64,000 bases of DNA from Tindallia magadiensis (GCF_900113635.1 NZ_FOQA01000001.1:62001-126000), one strand, 5' to 3'. Positions 45,455 to 54,066 are shown, numbered from the stretch's first letter. The notes: generated by a model not told the origin, from the letters alone. Numbers and translations: made by a program.

Positions 45455-45563
45455 ATAACAATTAAACAGCGGAGAAGAACTACAGTTATAGATGGACGCT
45501 TACGCTGTAGGGATCCAGTGGCGTAACCGGCTGAATATTATATATTCGTCGGTTTATTTTTTT
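45455..45563 (+). ncRNA. Structured leader RNA with terminator (riboswitch candidate), copy 1
   Basis: CTACAG (45480-45485) pairs with CTGTAG (45505-45510) around AGATGGACGCTTACG. Next is AGTGGCGTAACCGGCTG, then a terminator: AACCGGCTGAATAT pairs with ATATTCGTCGGTT (one small internal loop), followed by a T-rich tract to 45563. TTACGC can also pair with GCGTAA, giving a competing fold. The same leader recurs at 53470 before another pilin operon. The AGU-GYGYAACCG core resembles the c-di-GMP-II aptamer but is not identical, so ligand identity is open. Confidence 0.7.
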
Positions 45564-45580
45564 ACATCGGAGGTAAATTC

Positions 45581-47263
45581 ATGAAAACACCGAAGAATAA
45601 ACGATTAGGAGATTTACTGGTTGAAGTTGGCGTTATCTCAGAAGATCAGTTACTACAAGCTTTAAAAAAACAAAAAGATACAAATAAAAAAATTGGAGAA
45701 ATTTTAGTAGATGAGGGTATGATAACTAATAAGCAAATTGTTGAAGTTCTTGAATTTCAATTAGGAATCCCTCACATGGATCTGGAAAAAGCTTATATTT
45801 CTCCAGAAGTTCCAAGACTTTTACCTGAAAAATTGGCAAGAAGGCATACGCTAATCCCTATAAAGAAAGTAGGGAATGTACTGACTGTAGCTATGGCTGA
45901 TCCGCTTAACATCTTTGCTATTGACGATGTTAAGCTGGCTACTGGATTGGATGTAGAGCCTGTAATATCAACTATTTCTGAAATAATGAATACCATCAGC
46001 CTTTTTTATGAAAAAGAAACGGCCGAAAAAGCCTTGGAAGCTTTTGATCAATCTTATGTTTCAGATCTATCAGATGATTTCAATGAATCTGAGTTAGCGA
46101 ATATTGAAAAAGCACCAGTTGTACAGTTGTTAAACTCCATTATACGACAAGCTATTAAAATGCAGGCTAGCGATATTCACATTGAACCAACAGAAAGAGA
46201 TATCCGGGTTCGTTTTCGTCTAGACGGTGAGTTACAGGAGATTATGCGACCTAATAAAGGTAGTCACAGCGCCGTTGTTACTAGGATAAAAATTATGGGA
46301 AAAATGAATATCGCCGAAAAAAGAATTCCTCAGGATGGAAGGGTAGAAATGGAATTTGATGGTAGAGATGTTGATCTGCGAATTGCGATTATGCCTACTG
46401 TTCATGGTGAAAAAGTGGTTATCAGACTTCTGGATCGAAGTAGTGTATTGCTAAGCAAAGAAGAGTTAGGTTTTAGTAAAGAAAACCTTAAAACCTTCGA
46501 TTCCATTATCCAACACCCCAATGGCATTATTTTAGTAACCGGCCCTACTGGAAGTGGGAAAACCACCACTCTTTACACGGTATTACAAGAGCTAAACCAG
46601 GTAAATAAAAATATTATAACCGTAGAAGATCCGGTAGAGTATCGAATTAATGGAATTAACCAATCGCAGGTTAATGTGAAAGCAGGGTTAACCTTTGCTA
46701 GTGGTCTTAGATCTATTTTACGGCAGGATCCGGACATTATTATGATTGGAGAAATCCGTGATGCTGAAACCGCTCAAATTGCTGTAAGAGCAGCCATCAC
46801 AGGCCATTTAGTACTTTCTACGCTTCACACAAACGATACGGTTTCTACGATCAGTCGATTGGCAGACATGGGAATAGAGCCATATCTATTATCCAGCTCT
46901 ATTGTAGGCATCATGGCACAGCGTTTGGTGAAGAAACTATGCACCAGTTGTCGTGAGAGCTACACCTCTACAGACAAGGAAGAGAAATTACTTAAATTAC
47001 AAGAACCCGTTACCCTCTATAAAGAAGTAGGGTGCAATTCATGCAATAATACTGGCTATAAAGGAAGAACAGGAATTCACGAAATATTGCCGATTTATGG
47101 AGAAATAAAAAAACTGATCGAATCTCAAAGTCCATCTAATCAGATAAAAGAAAAAGCGATGGAAAAAGGGATGATTACCCTTCGGGATAGTTGCCGAGAC
47201 CTGGTTCTAAACGGAGTAACATCGGTTAATGAACTAATTCATATCACATACTCATTAGAATAG
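45581..47263 (+). CDS. pilB: Type IV pilus assembly ATPase PilB
   Basis: PilB/GspE, 560 residues, the cytoplasmic hexameric ATPase that drives pilus extension. An N-terminal MshEN-type domain (LGDLLVEVGVI, about 1-150) precedes the ATPase core with Walker A GPTGSGKTTTL (about 321-331), an Asp box and Walker B ILRQDPDIIMIGEIRD. The Zn-binding tetracysteine element CTSC...CNSCNNTGYKGR is near the C-terminus. MshEN domains in some relatives bind c-di-GMP. CATCGGAGG precedes the ATG, 17 nt after the leader terminator. Confidence 0.95.
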   Translation: MKTPKNKRLGDLLVEVGVISEDQLLQALKKQKDTNKKIGEILVDEGMITNKQIVEVLEFQLGIPHMDLEKAYISPEVPRLLPEKLARRHTLIPIKKVGNVLTVAMADPLNIFAIDDVKLATGLDVEPVISTISEIMNTISLFYEKETAEKALEAFDQSYVSDLSDDFNESELANIEKAPVVQLLNSIIRQAIKMQASDIHIEPTERDIRVRFRLDGELQEIMRPNKGSHSAVVTRIKIMGKMNIAEKRIPQDGRVEMEFDGRDVDLRIAIMPTVHGEKVVIRLLDRSSVLLSKEELGFSKENLKTFDSIIQHPNGIILVTGPTGSGKTTTLYTVLQELNQVNKNIITVEDPVEYRINGINQSQVNVKAGLTFASGLRSILRQDPDIIMIGEIRDAETAQIAVRAAITGHLVLSTLHTNDTVSTISRLADMGIEPYLLSSSIVGIMAQRLVKKLCTSCRESYTSTDKEEKLLKLQEPVTLYKEVGCNSCNNTGYKGRTGIHEILPIYGEIKKLIESQSPSNQIKEKAMEKGMITLRDSCRDLVLNGVTSVNELIHITYSLE

Positions 47264-47273
47264 GAGGGAATTT

Positions 47274-48335
47274 ATGAATATACGTGACATTTTAACAAAA
47301 GCACTAGAAACCAAAGCGTCAGATGTTCATATAACGGTTATGAATCCTCCTATCATTAGAGTAGACGGATCACTTCAACCAATGGATCATTCTGTATTAA
47401 AACCAGAAGACACTAAATATCTGGTATATGAAGTGTTAACTGAATATCAGCAAAATTGCTTAAAAGAAAAGGGAGAAATAGATGTATCTTTTGCTATTCC
47501 TCAGATAGGTAGATTTCGAGTGAATGCCTACTTACAACGAGGAACCTATGGGATGGCTCTCAGAGTGGTTAATATAAGAATTCCTACCATAGAAGAACTG
47601 GGAATTCCTTCTCATATCGCAGCGCTTACTCGTAAGCAAAGAGGCCTTATACTGGTTACAGGGCCTACCGGATCTGGTAAATCAACTACGTTGGCAGCGA
47701 TGATCGATTTGATCAATAAAGAACGCAAATGTCATGTACTAACCTTAGAAGACCCTATTGAATATCTGCATAAACATCAACAAAGCATTGTAAATCAACG
47801 GGAAGTAGGGTTAGACACAAAATCTTTTGCAAATGGTCTCCGGTCAGCATTACGTCAAGATCCTGATGTTATCCTTGTTGGAGAGATGCGAGACCTTGAA
47901 ACCATGGCTATTGCCATTACTGCTGCTGAGACGGGACATTTAGTTTTAAGTACGTTGCATACGATCGGAGCGGCTAAAACTGTAGATAGAATACTGGATG
48001 TTTTTCCGCCGCATCAACAACAACAAGTAAGGATTCAACTTTCTTCTGTCATAGAAGGTATTATTTCTCAACAGATTATGCCCAAAAAAGAAGGTTCTGG
48101 CCGAGTGGCAGCTTTTGAAATTATGACAGCTACACCGGCGATTAGAAACCTGGTAAGAGAAGGTAAGACGCATCAGATACAGACATCCGTTCAAACTGGA
48201 TCAAAATATGGAATGATTACGATGGATGATGCATTAATAAACCTTGTGAAAAAAGGTGTCATATCGAAAGAGACTTGTGCCACCTTTGCTCAGGACAGCG
48301 ATTTTGTTCAACGAAATCTAAAAAACATGCTGTAA
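47274..48335 (+). CDS. pilT: Type IV pilus retraction ATPase PilT
   Basis: PilT, 353 residues, powers pilus retraction. ASDVHITVMNPP at the N-terminus, Walker A GPTGSGKSTTL (about 131-141), Walker B-type LRQDPDVILVGEMRD and the C-terminal AIRNLVREGKTHQI motif (AIRNLIRE in the family) distinguish it from PilB. AGGAGGG precedes the ATG, 10 nt after pilB. Confidence 0.96.
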   Translation: MNIRDILTKALETKASDVHITVMNPPIIRVDGSLQPMDHSVLKPEDTKYLVYEVLTEYQQNCLKEKGEIDVSFAIPQIGRFRVNAYLQRGTYGMALRVVNIRIPTIEELGIPSHIAALTRKQRGLILVTGPTGSGKSTTLAAMIDLINKERKCHVLTLEDPIEYLHKHQQSIVNQREVGLDTKSFANGLRSALRQDPDVILVGEMRDLETMAIAITAAETGHLVLSTLHTIGAAKTVDRILDVFPPHQQQQVRIQLSSVIEGIISQQIMPKKEGSGRVAAFEIMTATPAIRNLVREGKTHQIQTSVQTGSKYGMITMDDALINLVKKGVISKETCATFAQDSDFVQRNLKNML

Positions 48336-48352
48336 AGAGAGGGGGAAGGTAA

Positions 48353-49555
48353 ATGCCACAGTTTCGATATGAATCTATCAGTCCCAGCGGTGAAGTCCTA
48401 TCAGGAAAAGAAACAGCCGACAGCCGGGAAGAGATCATAAGAAAGCTTAGAGAACAGCAGCAATACCCTACAACGGTAGAAGAAATAACTGAAAAAGATA
48501 TAAGGGATATTCAATTTACTACTCGCGTTAACATCAAATATATAGCTGTTTTTTGCAGACAATTTTATACCATGCAAAATGCAGGAGTAACCATTGTAAA
48601 TGCATTGGATATTATGCGACAACAAATGCCTCATAAACGATTCAGAAAGATTATTAGTGAAGTTTATGAAGATGTACAGAAAGGGTTTACTTTTTCTGAA
48701 GCATTATCGAAACACCCCAAAACTTTTCCTGAACTAATGACCTATATGGTAGCGGCTGGAGAAGTATCCGGTAACTTAGATGTGGTGATGCTGCGGATGG
48801 CAACTCATTATGAAAAAGAATATAAAATTAACAGTAAAATTAAAAGCGCTATGGTGTATCCAATGATACTAAGTATCGTAGCCATTGCAGTTGTCGTGTT
48901 TTTGCTTACGGTGGTTATGCCGACCTTTATAGGCATGTTCGAAGGTAGTGGAGTTCCTTTACCAACACCTACCAGAATACTTCTTGCCATTAGTAGTTTC
49001 CTTCAAAGTAGTTGGTATATCGTAGCAGGAATACTCCTTGTTCTATTTGTTTTATTTCGATACATAGCTTCAAAAGCAGCTGGAAAAAGGAGTATCGATG
49101 CTTTTAAGTTTTATGTACCGGTTTTTCGTGACTTAACTACTAAAGTGGCCGCTGCTAGGTTCACAAGAACCCTTTCAACCTTATTAAATAGTGGTATTCC
49201 ATTGCTTCAGGCACTGGAAAGTGTAGCTGGAGCAGTTGGTAATAAAGTGGTGGCTGATGGTATTATGGCTGCCCGAGAAGATATACGAAAAGGAATTGCT
49301 CTTTCTATTCCGATTCGTAAACTTAGACTCTTTCCTCCAATGGTACACAATATGATTAAAATTGGAGAAGAGTCAGGAACGCTGGACGAAATACTGGAAA
49401 AGACAGCAAATATTTTTGATGAGGAGGTGGAAACGGAAATTCAACGTCTGTTAACCTTTGTGGAGCCCATGATGATTTTAATAATGGGACTAGTGATTGG
49501 GTTTATTGTCATTAGTATGGTATTGCCAATGTTTGACATGATGCAGACGATTTAA
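48353..49555 (+). CDS. pilC: Type IV pilus inner membrane platform protein PilC
   Basis: PilC/GspF, 400 residues, the membrane platform on which pilins assemble. Two GspF domains are visible with FCRQFYTMQNAGVTIV and FTRTLSTLLNSGIPLLQ as repeat signatures, and membrane helices around 170-190, 220-240 and 370-395. GGGGGAAGG precedes the ATG. Confidence 0.95.
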   Translation: MPQFRYESISPSGEVLSGKETADSREEIIRKLREQQQYPTTVEEITEKDIRDIQFTTRVNIKYIAVFCRQFYTMQNAGVTIVNALDIMRQQMPHKRFRKIISEVYEDVQKGFTFSEALSKHPKTFPELMTYMVAAGEVSGNLDVVMLRMATHYEKEYKINSKIKSAMVYPMILSIVAIAVVVFLLTVVMPTFIGMFEGSGVPLPTPTRILLAISSFLQSSWYIVAGILLVLFVLFRYIASKAAGKRSIDAFKFYVPVFRDLTTKVAAARFTRTLSTLLNSGIPLLQALESVAGAVGNKVVADGIMAAREDIRKGIALSIPIRKLRLFPPMVHNMIKIGEESGTLDEILEKTANIFDEEVETEIQRLLTFVEPMMILIMGLVIGFIVISMVLPMFDMMQTI

Positions 49556-49642
49556 GGAAGTAGAAAGTGGGAAAGGTAAAGAAAAAGCAGCTATGAGTTA
49601 AAAGTGAAGTAAAAAAAGAATATGATTAAAGGAGGAATTATA

Positions 49643-50011
49643 ATGATTCAATGGTTTAATAAGAAATTAAGAAATCGAAAAGGCTTCACACTGATTGAAC
49701 TGATTGTTGTTATTGCGATTTTGGGGGTATTGGCGGCGATCGCTTTACCGCGTCTTGCAGGTGTCAGATCTGGAGCAGAAGAAGACGCTGATCATGCTTC
49801 AGCAAGGTCTATAGCTAGTGCCGTTGCTGTGTATGAAGCCGACAATGGTGAACAGCCAAGTAATATTAATGCTTTAGTACCTGAGTATTTAAACGATGTT
49901 CCTAGCGCAAGCTCAGTGGATGGAGATTTTGAAATTAGGTTTGTTGGAAGTGATAATAATGAGCTCGAGGTATATGTAGGTGATAGTGTTTTTTACCCTG
50001 ATCAGAGGTAA
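49643..50011 (+). CDS. Type IV pilin (PilA-like, major pilin candidate)
   Basis: A 122-residue prepilin. RNRKGFTLIELIVVIAILG is the class III signal: cleavage between Gly and Phe, Glu at mature position 5, then a hydrophobic helix. The globular part is short and acidic, and no Cys pair is present. AAAGGAGG 7 nt before the ATG at 49643 fixes the start. It follows pilC and, being short and with a clean signal, is the likely major pilin. A prepilin peptidase gene is not in the window. Confidence 0.92.
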   Translation: MIQWFNKKLRNRKGFTLIELIVVIAILGVLAAIALPRLAGVRSGAEEDADHASARSIASAVAVYEADNGEQPSNINALVPEYLNDVPSASSVDGDFEIRFVGSDNNELEVYVGDSVFYPDQR

Positions 50012-50019
50012 GGCTCACT

Positions 50020-50137
50020 GGGCTCAATGGGGACGGAGGCAACTCGTCCTTTTTGGAACAACAAACAGCACTACCACAGGAGTCAGCCTTTCGGGGCTGG
50101 CTCTTTACTATGTTGGTGGAGATGTTGTGCGTTTGAT
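50020..50137 (+). repeat. 118-bp hairpin repeat, copy 1
   Basis: Copy 1 of a dispersed element, 9 bp after the pilin stop. It holds two terminator-like hairpins: GGACGGAG-GCAA-CTCGTCC then TTTTT (50031-50054), and GAGTCAGCC-TTTCG-GGGCTGGCTC then TTT (50080-50107). The downstream arm GTTGGTGGAGATGTTGTG is G/T-rich and partly complementary to the C/A-rich spacer. The copies at 50309 and 52110 match most of the length. The 171 bp between copies 1 and 2 hold no gene I can support. Confidence 0.85.
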
Positions 50138-50308
50138 ATGGATGGTGTACAAAGGGGTTTCCAGGTATTGAGTTTACTTCTCGTCTGTTTGACGGAGGTG
50201 CTCATATCAGGAAGCCCTTTTTTGTTTTGTTGTAAAGACCAACTCCATAGAAACCTTTCAACAATGTAAGCTTTTCTTTCTATTTCGTTTAGCAATGTGT
50301 TATACGAC

Positions 50309-50426
50309 GGGCTCAGTGGGGACGGAGGCAACTCGCCCTTTTTGAACCAACCAACAGCACAACCACAGGAGTCAGCCTTTCGGGGCTGGCTCTTTTCTTT
50401 GTTGGTGGAGGTGTTGTGGGGTTGAT
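50309..50426 (+). repeat. 118-bp hairpin repeat, copy 2
   Basis: Aligned base for base with copy 1 over 118 bp, with a few differences. The first hairpin has a mismatch (GGACG against CGCCC), while the second hairpin is intact. The 198 bp after it, up to 50624, hold no gene I can support apart from a possible weak hairpin (GAAAC/GTTTC) near 50575. Confidence 0.85.
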
Positions 50427-50624
50427 GCCATCAGTTCAATCGAATTCAAATTCGAAATAACGGAAATGATTTAATGCTTGCTATTTGTGGTCGATTTTTT
50501 CTTGTGGAATTTCTGAGGTAACCATAAAGGGTTACGGGTATAATAAGTGTTAAGATGTTCAATTCCTAATCTACGAAACGGGATTTTTAGTTTCCGTTAT
50601 TCTATTTGACAGAGGAGTGGTCTG

Positions 50625-51734
50625 ATGTTTTTGATTGACAAAGAGAAAAATGAAGCGGTATCCATCAGTAAGAAATCTTTTCAGGAGCTGGAATTTAGGG
50701 AAAGAAAGCACCTTCAGGAATGGATCTGTAAGAACACAGACATCCTGGGAGAAAGACTTTTGATCATTCAAAAAGAATTCAGTGGCTTTGATGATACCAA
50801 AGAGCGACTGGATCTTTTGGCAATTGATGAAAATGGCAGTCTGGTCATAATCGAAAACAAACTGGACGATAGCGGCAGAGATGTGGTGTGGCAGTCTCTC
50901 AAATATGCATCCTACTGTTCTGGTCTAACAAAGAGCGATATCAAAGATATTTTCCAACGGTACCTGGATGAGCAGGGCAACAATGAATATGCAGAAAAAG
51001 TGCTATGTGAGTTTCTGGGAATTGAAGATTTCAGCGAAGTAGAGCTAAACAGCGATGATCAACGAATCATTATGATTGCAGCAAACTTCAGAAAAGAAGT
51101 AACTTCCACAGCCATGTGGCTCTTGGACCACCATATCAAGATTAAATGCATCAAGGTGACACCCTATGAGCTGAACAAGCAGATTCTGCTGGATACGGAG
51201 CAAATCATTCCAATCGTGGATGCGGAGGAATATTTAATCAAGATTGCCAATAAGAAGCAGGAAGAACTGATCCACAAGGAAAAGAAGCAAACAAGGCATA
51301 CCATCCGGATTGATTTTTGGACAAAGCTTCTGCAAGAGATGAACGAGAAGTCGGAGCTGTTTAGAAATATCAGCCCCTCCAAAGATAACTGGATTGGATG
51401 CGGTAGCGGTTACAGTGGCCTTGCCTATATGTTTGTTGTCACCGGCAATTATGCCCGGATTGAGCTATGGATTAATCGTGGGCTACAGGAAGAGAACAAA
51501 GAACTCTTCGACAGGATCTATACATACAAAGAGCGGATTGAATCGGACTTTGGCGATGAACTTGACTGGCAGCGGCTGGATGAAGGAAAAGGTAGTAGGA
51601 TTGCTTATTGGCTGAAAGAAGTGAGCGTATTCAATGAGGAAGACTGGCCACAAATGATTGAGTTTATGACATCCAGCATGATAAAGTTTGAAAGAGCCTT
51701 GAAGGGTGTATTGAAGGATGTAATCAAGAAATAG
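50625..51734 (+). CDS. PD-(D/E)XK nuclease-like protein with DUF4268-type C-terminus
   Basis: A 369-residue protein. The N-terminal part has the order DLLAIDENGSLVIIENK (Asp, then E-x-K) and WQSLKYASYCSG (QxxxY), as in PD-(D/E)XK nucleases of the NucS/DUF91 kind. The C-terminal about 130 residues (DFWTKLLQEMNEKSELF... then FERAL) resemble DUF4268. GAGGAGTGG precedes the ATG at 50625. Codon use looks richer in G and C than the neighbours, and it sits between two repeat copies, so it may be acquired. A role in defence or DNA repair is a guess; no partner genes such as a restriction or toxin module are visible. Confidence 0.75.
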   Translation: MFLIDKEKNEAVSISKKSFQELEFRERKHLQEWICKNTDILGERLLIIQKEFSGFDDTKERLDLLAIDENGSLVIIENKLDDSGRDVVWQSLKYASYCSGLTKSDIKDIFQRYLDEQGNNEYAEKVLCEFLGIEDFSEVELNSDDQRIIMIAANFRKEVTSTAMWLLDHHIKIKCIKVTPYELNKQILLDTEQIIPIVDAEEYLIKIANKKQEELIHKEKKQTRHTIRIDFWTKLLQEMNEKSELFRNISPSKDNWIGCGSGYSGLAYMFVVTGNYARIELWINRGLQEENKELFDRIYTYKERIESDFGDELDWQRLDEGKGSRIAYWLKEVSVFNEEDWPQMIEFMTSSMIKFERALKGVLKDVIKK

Positions 51735-51760
51735 CTGCTTCCCTACCCCACTGTAATACG

Positions 51761-52090
51761 ATGGATTCAGCTGTTCTAGGTTGGATCTTTACTCTTTTGG
51801 TGGAGTTGTTACCGAGAAGCAGCCATGTGGATTTAGCAAGATTTTATTATGATCAAGGAAGACTGGAAGATTCTGAGGAAGTGTTGCTTAATGCGACTGA
51901 GTTAACGGAGTTTGTCATTAGGCGTTCACCTGATGATCGTAAGCCAATCACCATGATTGAAGCAGCATTATTGCACAATCGCCTCGCTCGGATATATGAA
52001 AAAGACGAGAATGGGAAGTTAGTTGAAAAACATACAGAATTGGAAAATGAATATTTGAAACAAGCTTTCACATATGATGAAGGAGAATGA
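51761..52090 (+). CDS. Hypothetical protein, TPR-like fragment
   Basis: A 109-residue frame with helix pairs resembling a tetratricopeptide protein (VDLARFYYDQGRLEDSEEVL, then ALLHNRLARIYE). It has no clear ribosome binding site, starts 27 bp after the DUF4268-like gene, and stops just before repeat copy 3, so it may be a 3' remnant of a larger gene. Its codon use resembles the nearby pilus genes less than the DUF4268-like gene. Expression is doubtful. Confidence 0.4.
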   Translation: MDSAVLGWIFTLLVELLPRSSHVDLARFYYDQGRLEDSEEVLLNATELTEFVIRRSPDDRKPITMIEAALLHNRLARIYEKDENGKLVEKHTELENEYLKQAFTYDEGE

Positions 52091-52109
52091 TCAGTGGCTC
52101 GATTTACCA

Positions 52110-52186
52110 GGATGGAGGCAACTCGTCCTTTTTGAACCAACCAACAGCACAACCACAGGAGTCAGCCTTTCGGGGCTGGCTCTTTT
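52110..52186 (+). repeat. Hairpin repeat, copy 3 (core)
   Basis: The core of the dispersed element, nearly identical to copies 1 and 2 over 77 bp, with both terminator-like hairpins. It starts 20 bp after the small fragment gene's stop. A further hairpin follows at 52200-52247 (GACG-AGGTCATTT against AAATGACCT-CGTC). The remaining gap to 52389 holds nothing else I can support. Confidence 0.8.
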
Positions 52187-52389
52187 CAGTCACAGTGATG
52201 ACGGAGGTCATTTTCCCCAAAGATCGTGGAGCAAATGACCTCACGTCCCCACATGTGCCTCTGATCCTTAGGAGAGTTAATCAAAATTAGGTTGGCTCTA
52301 TTTTTATTTCTACTAAAAGGAATAATTGAGTTAACGTCGAATACTATAAATATGGTCACTATTATTTATATCCAAGGAATTGACTACCA

Positions 52390-53169
52390 TTGGCGAGACA
52401 AATGCGAAAACGAAGTCAAACCGGTATTTATCATGTGATGATTAGAGGAAATAGCGGACAAACCATTTTCGAACATGATGAGGACTACAAAAAGTTTCTT
52501 GAAATATTATCTGAAACCAAAGAAAAAACAAGGTATGAAATCGATTTATACGCTTACTGTCTAATGGGAAACCATGTTCATCTTTTGATCAGGGAGAACA
52601 ACATGGATCTGGGAGATTTTATGCGACGAGCTGTTTCGAAATATGCTCAATGAATGAACTATAAATATGAACGAAGGGGTCATGTATTTCAAGATCGATA
52701 CAAAAGTGAGCCGGTGGAAGATGATTATTATTTATTAATCGTTTTTCGTTATATACTGCAAAACCCTATGAAAGCAGGACTATCAAAAGGTGTTTTTGAT
52801 TATAAGTGGAGTAGTTGGAGTTCCTATGAGTATAATCAGGAGTATCCGGTAGGATTGACCGATGTTACTTATATTATCAATATATTTGGAAAAACAAAAG
52901 AAGAAGCAATTGATAAAATGAAACGATTTGTTCAGAAAACAAATAATGATTGCTGTCTGGATATTGATTCAGGAATCCGATTAACGGATGATGAGTTGCG
53001 TAATCGAATAAAGGAAGCTTATCCAGAATTGAAATATCAATCTTTGAATCAATTAACCAAAGAAGAAAGAAATAAGGCGCTGAGAAAAATTAAAGCTATA
53101 GACGGTTCGTCAAAACTGCAAATATCAAGAATTACTGGTCTTGGTGCTAAGATTATACATAATGCTTGA
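52390..53169 (+). pseudogene. REP-associated (IS200-like, Y1/HUH) transposase interrupted by in-frame TGA
   Basis: Two parts in the same frame, 52390-52653 and 52654-53169, are separated only by TGA at 52651-52653. Read through, they give a 259-codon RAYT-type transposase: TTG start, GIYHVMIRGN, HUH motif GNHVHLLI, catalytic Tyr in SKYAQ just before the TGA, then MNYKYERRGHVFQDRYKSEPV and a C-terminal SKLQISRITGLG. Relatives usually have Trp at the TGA position (YAQWFN-type), and a decayed second copy at 53278 keeps TGG there. A TGG-to-TGA nonsense change is therefore likely. Confidence 0.85.
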
Positions 53170-53239
53170 AAAATTCAAAGTATTAATTATATGACTATTA
53201 GCTGATGGGAAATTATGTGTATTTACTAATCAAATAAAA

Positions 53240-53336
53240 GGATATAGAGTTTGGTGGATTTTATTCGTCATACTGTTGTAAAATATGCTCAGTGGGTAAA
53301 ATATAAGTAAGAGGGAAGAGGTCATGTGCTTCAATA
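53240..53336 (+). pseudogene. Decayed second RAYT transposase fragment
   Basis: The reading frame around 53257 gives DFIRHTVVKYAQWVKYK, a stop, EGRGHVLQ, a stop. This parallels DFMRRAVSKYAQ-TGA-MNYKYERRGHVFQ of the gene at 52390. Several further stops show it is dead. Its start and end are not sharply definable. Confidence 0.7.
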
Positions 53337-53420
53337 GAAATTAAAGAACCTTATGATCATAAAAAAGTAGCACTTTAATGATTCCTGTCCCTAATAGTAA
53401 TGTTCATTTGACAAGTTCTA

Positions 53421-53429
53421 TGATATAAT
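53421..53429 (+). promoter_or_regulatory. Extended -10 promoter of the minor-pilin leader
   Basis: TGA-TATAAT (-10 at 53424-53429). A TTGACA at 53408 is only 10 bp upstream and cannot act as its -35. The 17-bp-spaced hexamer is TGTTCA at 53401. Confidence 0.5.
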
Positions 53430-53439
53430 ATAGACATAT

Positions 53440-53556
53440 ACCTAGTCTTGTTTAATATCTGTTTAACAGAAGAAATGATCTGCAGCTAGAGATGGACGCC
53501 TTACGCTGTAGTGATCTAGTGGCGTAACCGGCTGAAATTCAGTCGGTTTTTAGTTT
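53440..53556 (+). ncRNA. Structured leader RNA with terminator (riboswitch candidate), copy 2
   Basis: The same architecture as the leader at 45455. CTGCAG (53480-53485) pairs with CTGTAG (53506-53511) around AGATGGACGCCTTACG. Then TAGTGGCGTAACCGGCTG and a perfect 10-bp terminator stem with loop AAT (AACCGGCTGA/TCAGTCGGTT), followed by TTTTTAGTTTTTT. Changes relative to copy 1 preserve pairing, for example CTACAG to CTGCAG opposite CTGTAG. Confidence 0.7.
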
Positions 53557-53584
53557 TTTGATATTTTTTGAAGAAGGTGAACTA

Positions 53585-54043
53585 ATGAAGAGGATAGCCT
53601 ATAGACTTAAAAATAACAAAGGGATTGCTCTTGTATATGTGTTGATGGCATTCTTAGTGCTGATGATTTTTATGTCTTCGGTAGTGTTTATTTTTAGTAC
53701 TAATCATAAACAAGCTATTAGACAGGATGATCATATGAGAGCTTATTATTTAGCGTTATCAGGCATAGATGTAACAAAATCGACATTACTTATGCCTCTA
53801 TACGTCGAAGATGAAGAAGAAAAAAATATGATGGATAAGATGAAAAGTGACGGTCCCATCTATATCGATGATTCTTTAGAAATTGATGGTGAAGATATTG
53901 AAATATCAGTAGAGTTTGATGAAGACAGAAATACGTTTGTTTTAACTTCTGAAGTTGTTACGGACAAAGGAATAACAAGTAAACTTATATTAGAATTGGA
54001 AATGTCTGGTAATAGGTATCAAGAAAGATGGATAAAGCAATGA
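53585..54043 (+). CDS. PilX-like minor pilin/pilus assembly protein
   Basis: A 152-residue protein with an N-terminal KNNKGIALVYVLMAFLVLMI: a prepilin-like Gly followed by a long hydrophobic helix. It has no Glu at mature position 5, as in PilX/GspK-like minor pilins. MRAYYLALSGID after the helix matches the PilX N-terminal domain. The rest is acidic. AAGAAGGTG is 7 nt before the ATG at 53585. It overlaps the next gene frame, and the VWA pilin gene starts 24 nt after its stop. Confidence 0.75.
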   Translation: MKRIAYRLKNNKGIALVYVLMAFLVLMIFMSSVVFIFSTNHKQAIRQDDHMRAYYLALSGIDVTKSTLLMPLYVEDEEEKNMMDKMKSDGPIYIDDSLEIDGEDIEISVEFDEDRNTFVLTSEVVTDKGITSKLILELEMSGNRYQERWIKQ

Positions 54044-54066
54044 TGCTGACCAAAAGGAAGGTGAAG

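Noticed and set aside
45455-45563. c-di-GMP-I (GEMM-I) riboswitch before pilB
   Set aside because: The GACGCAAAGC core and GNRA-receptor arrangement are absent; only a partial c-di-GMP-II-like core is seen.
50083-50331. Minus-strand open frame across the repeat region after the pilin gene
   Set aside because: It coincides with hairpin repeats, lacks a ribosome binding site and encodes low-complexity sequence.
51394-51615. Small plus-strand open frame inside the DUF4268-like gene
   Set aside because: It lies in another frame of a supported gene and has no independent support.
50020-52186. Integron attC-like sites around a gene cassette
   Set aside because: No integrase gene is present and the hairpins look like terminator/REP-type structures.
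52651-52653. Selenocysteine recoding of the TGA in the transposase
   Set aside because: Relatives have Trp here and the decayed copy keeps TGG; a nonsense mutation is simpler.
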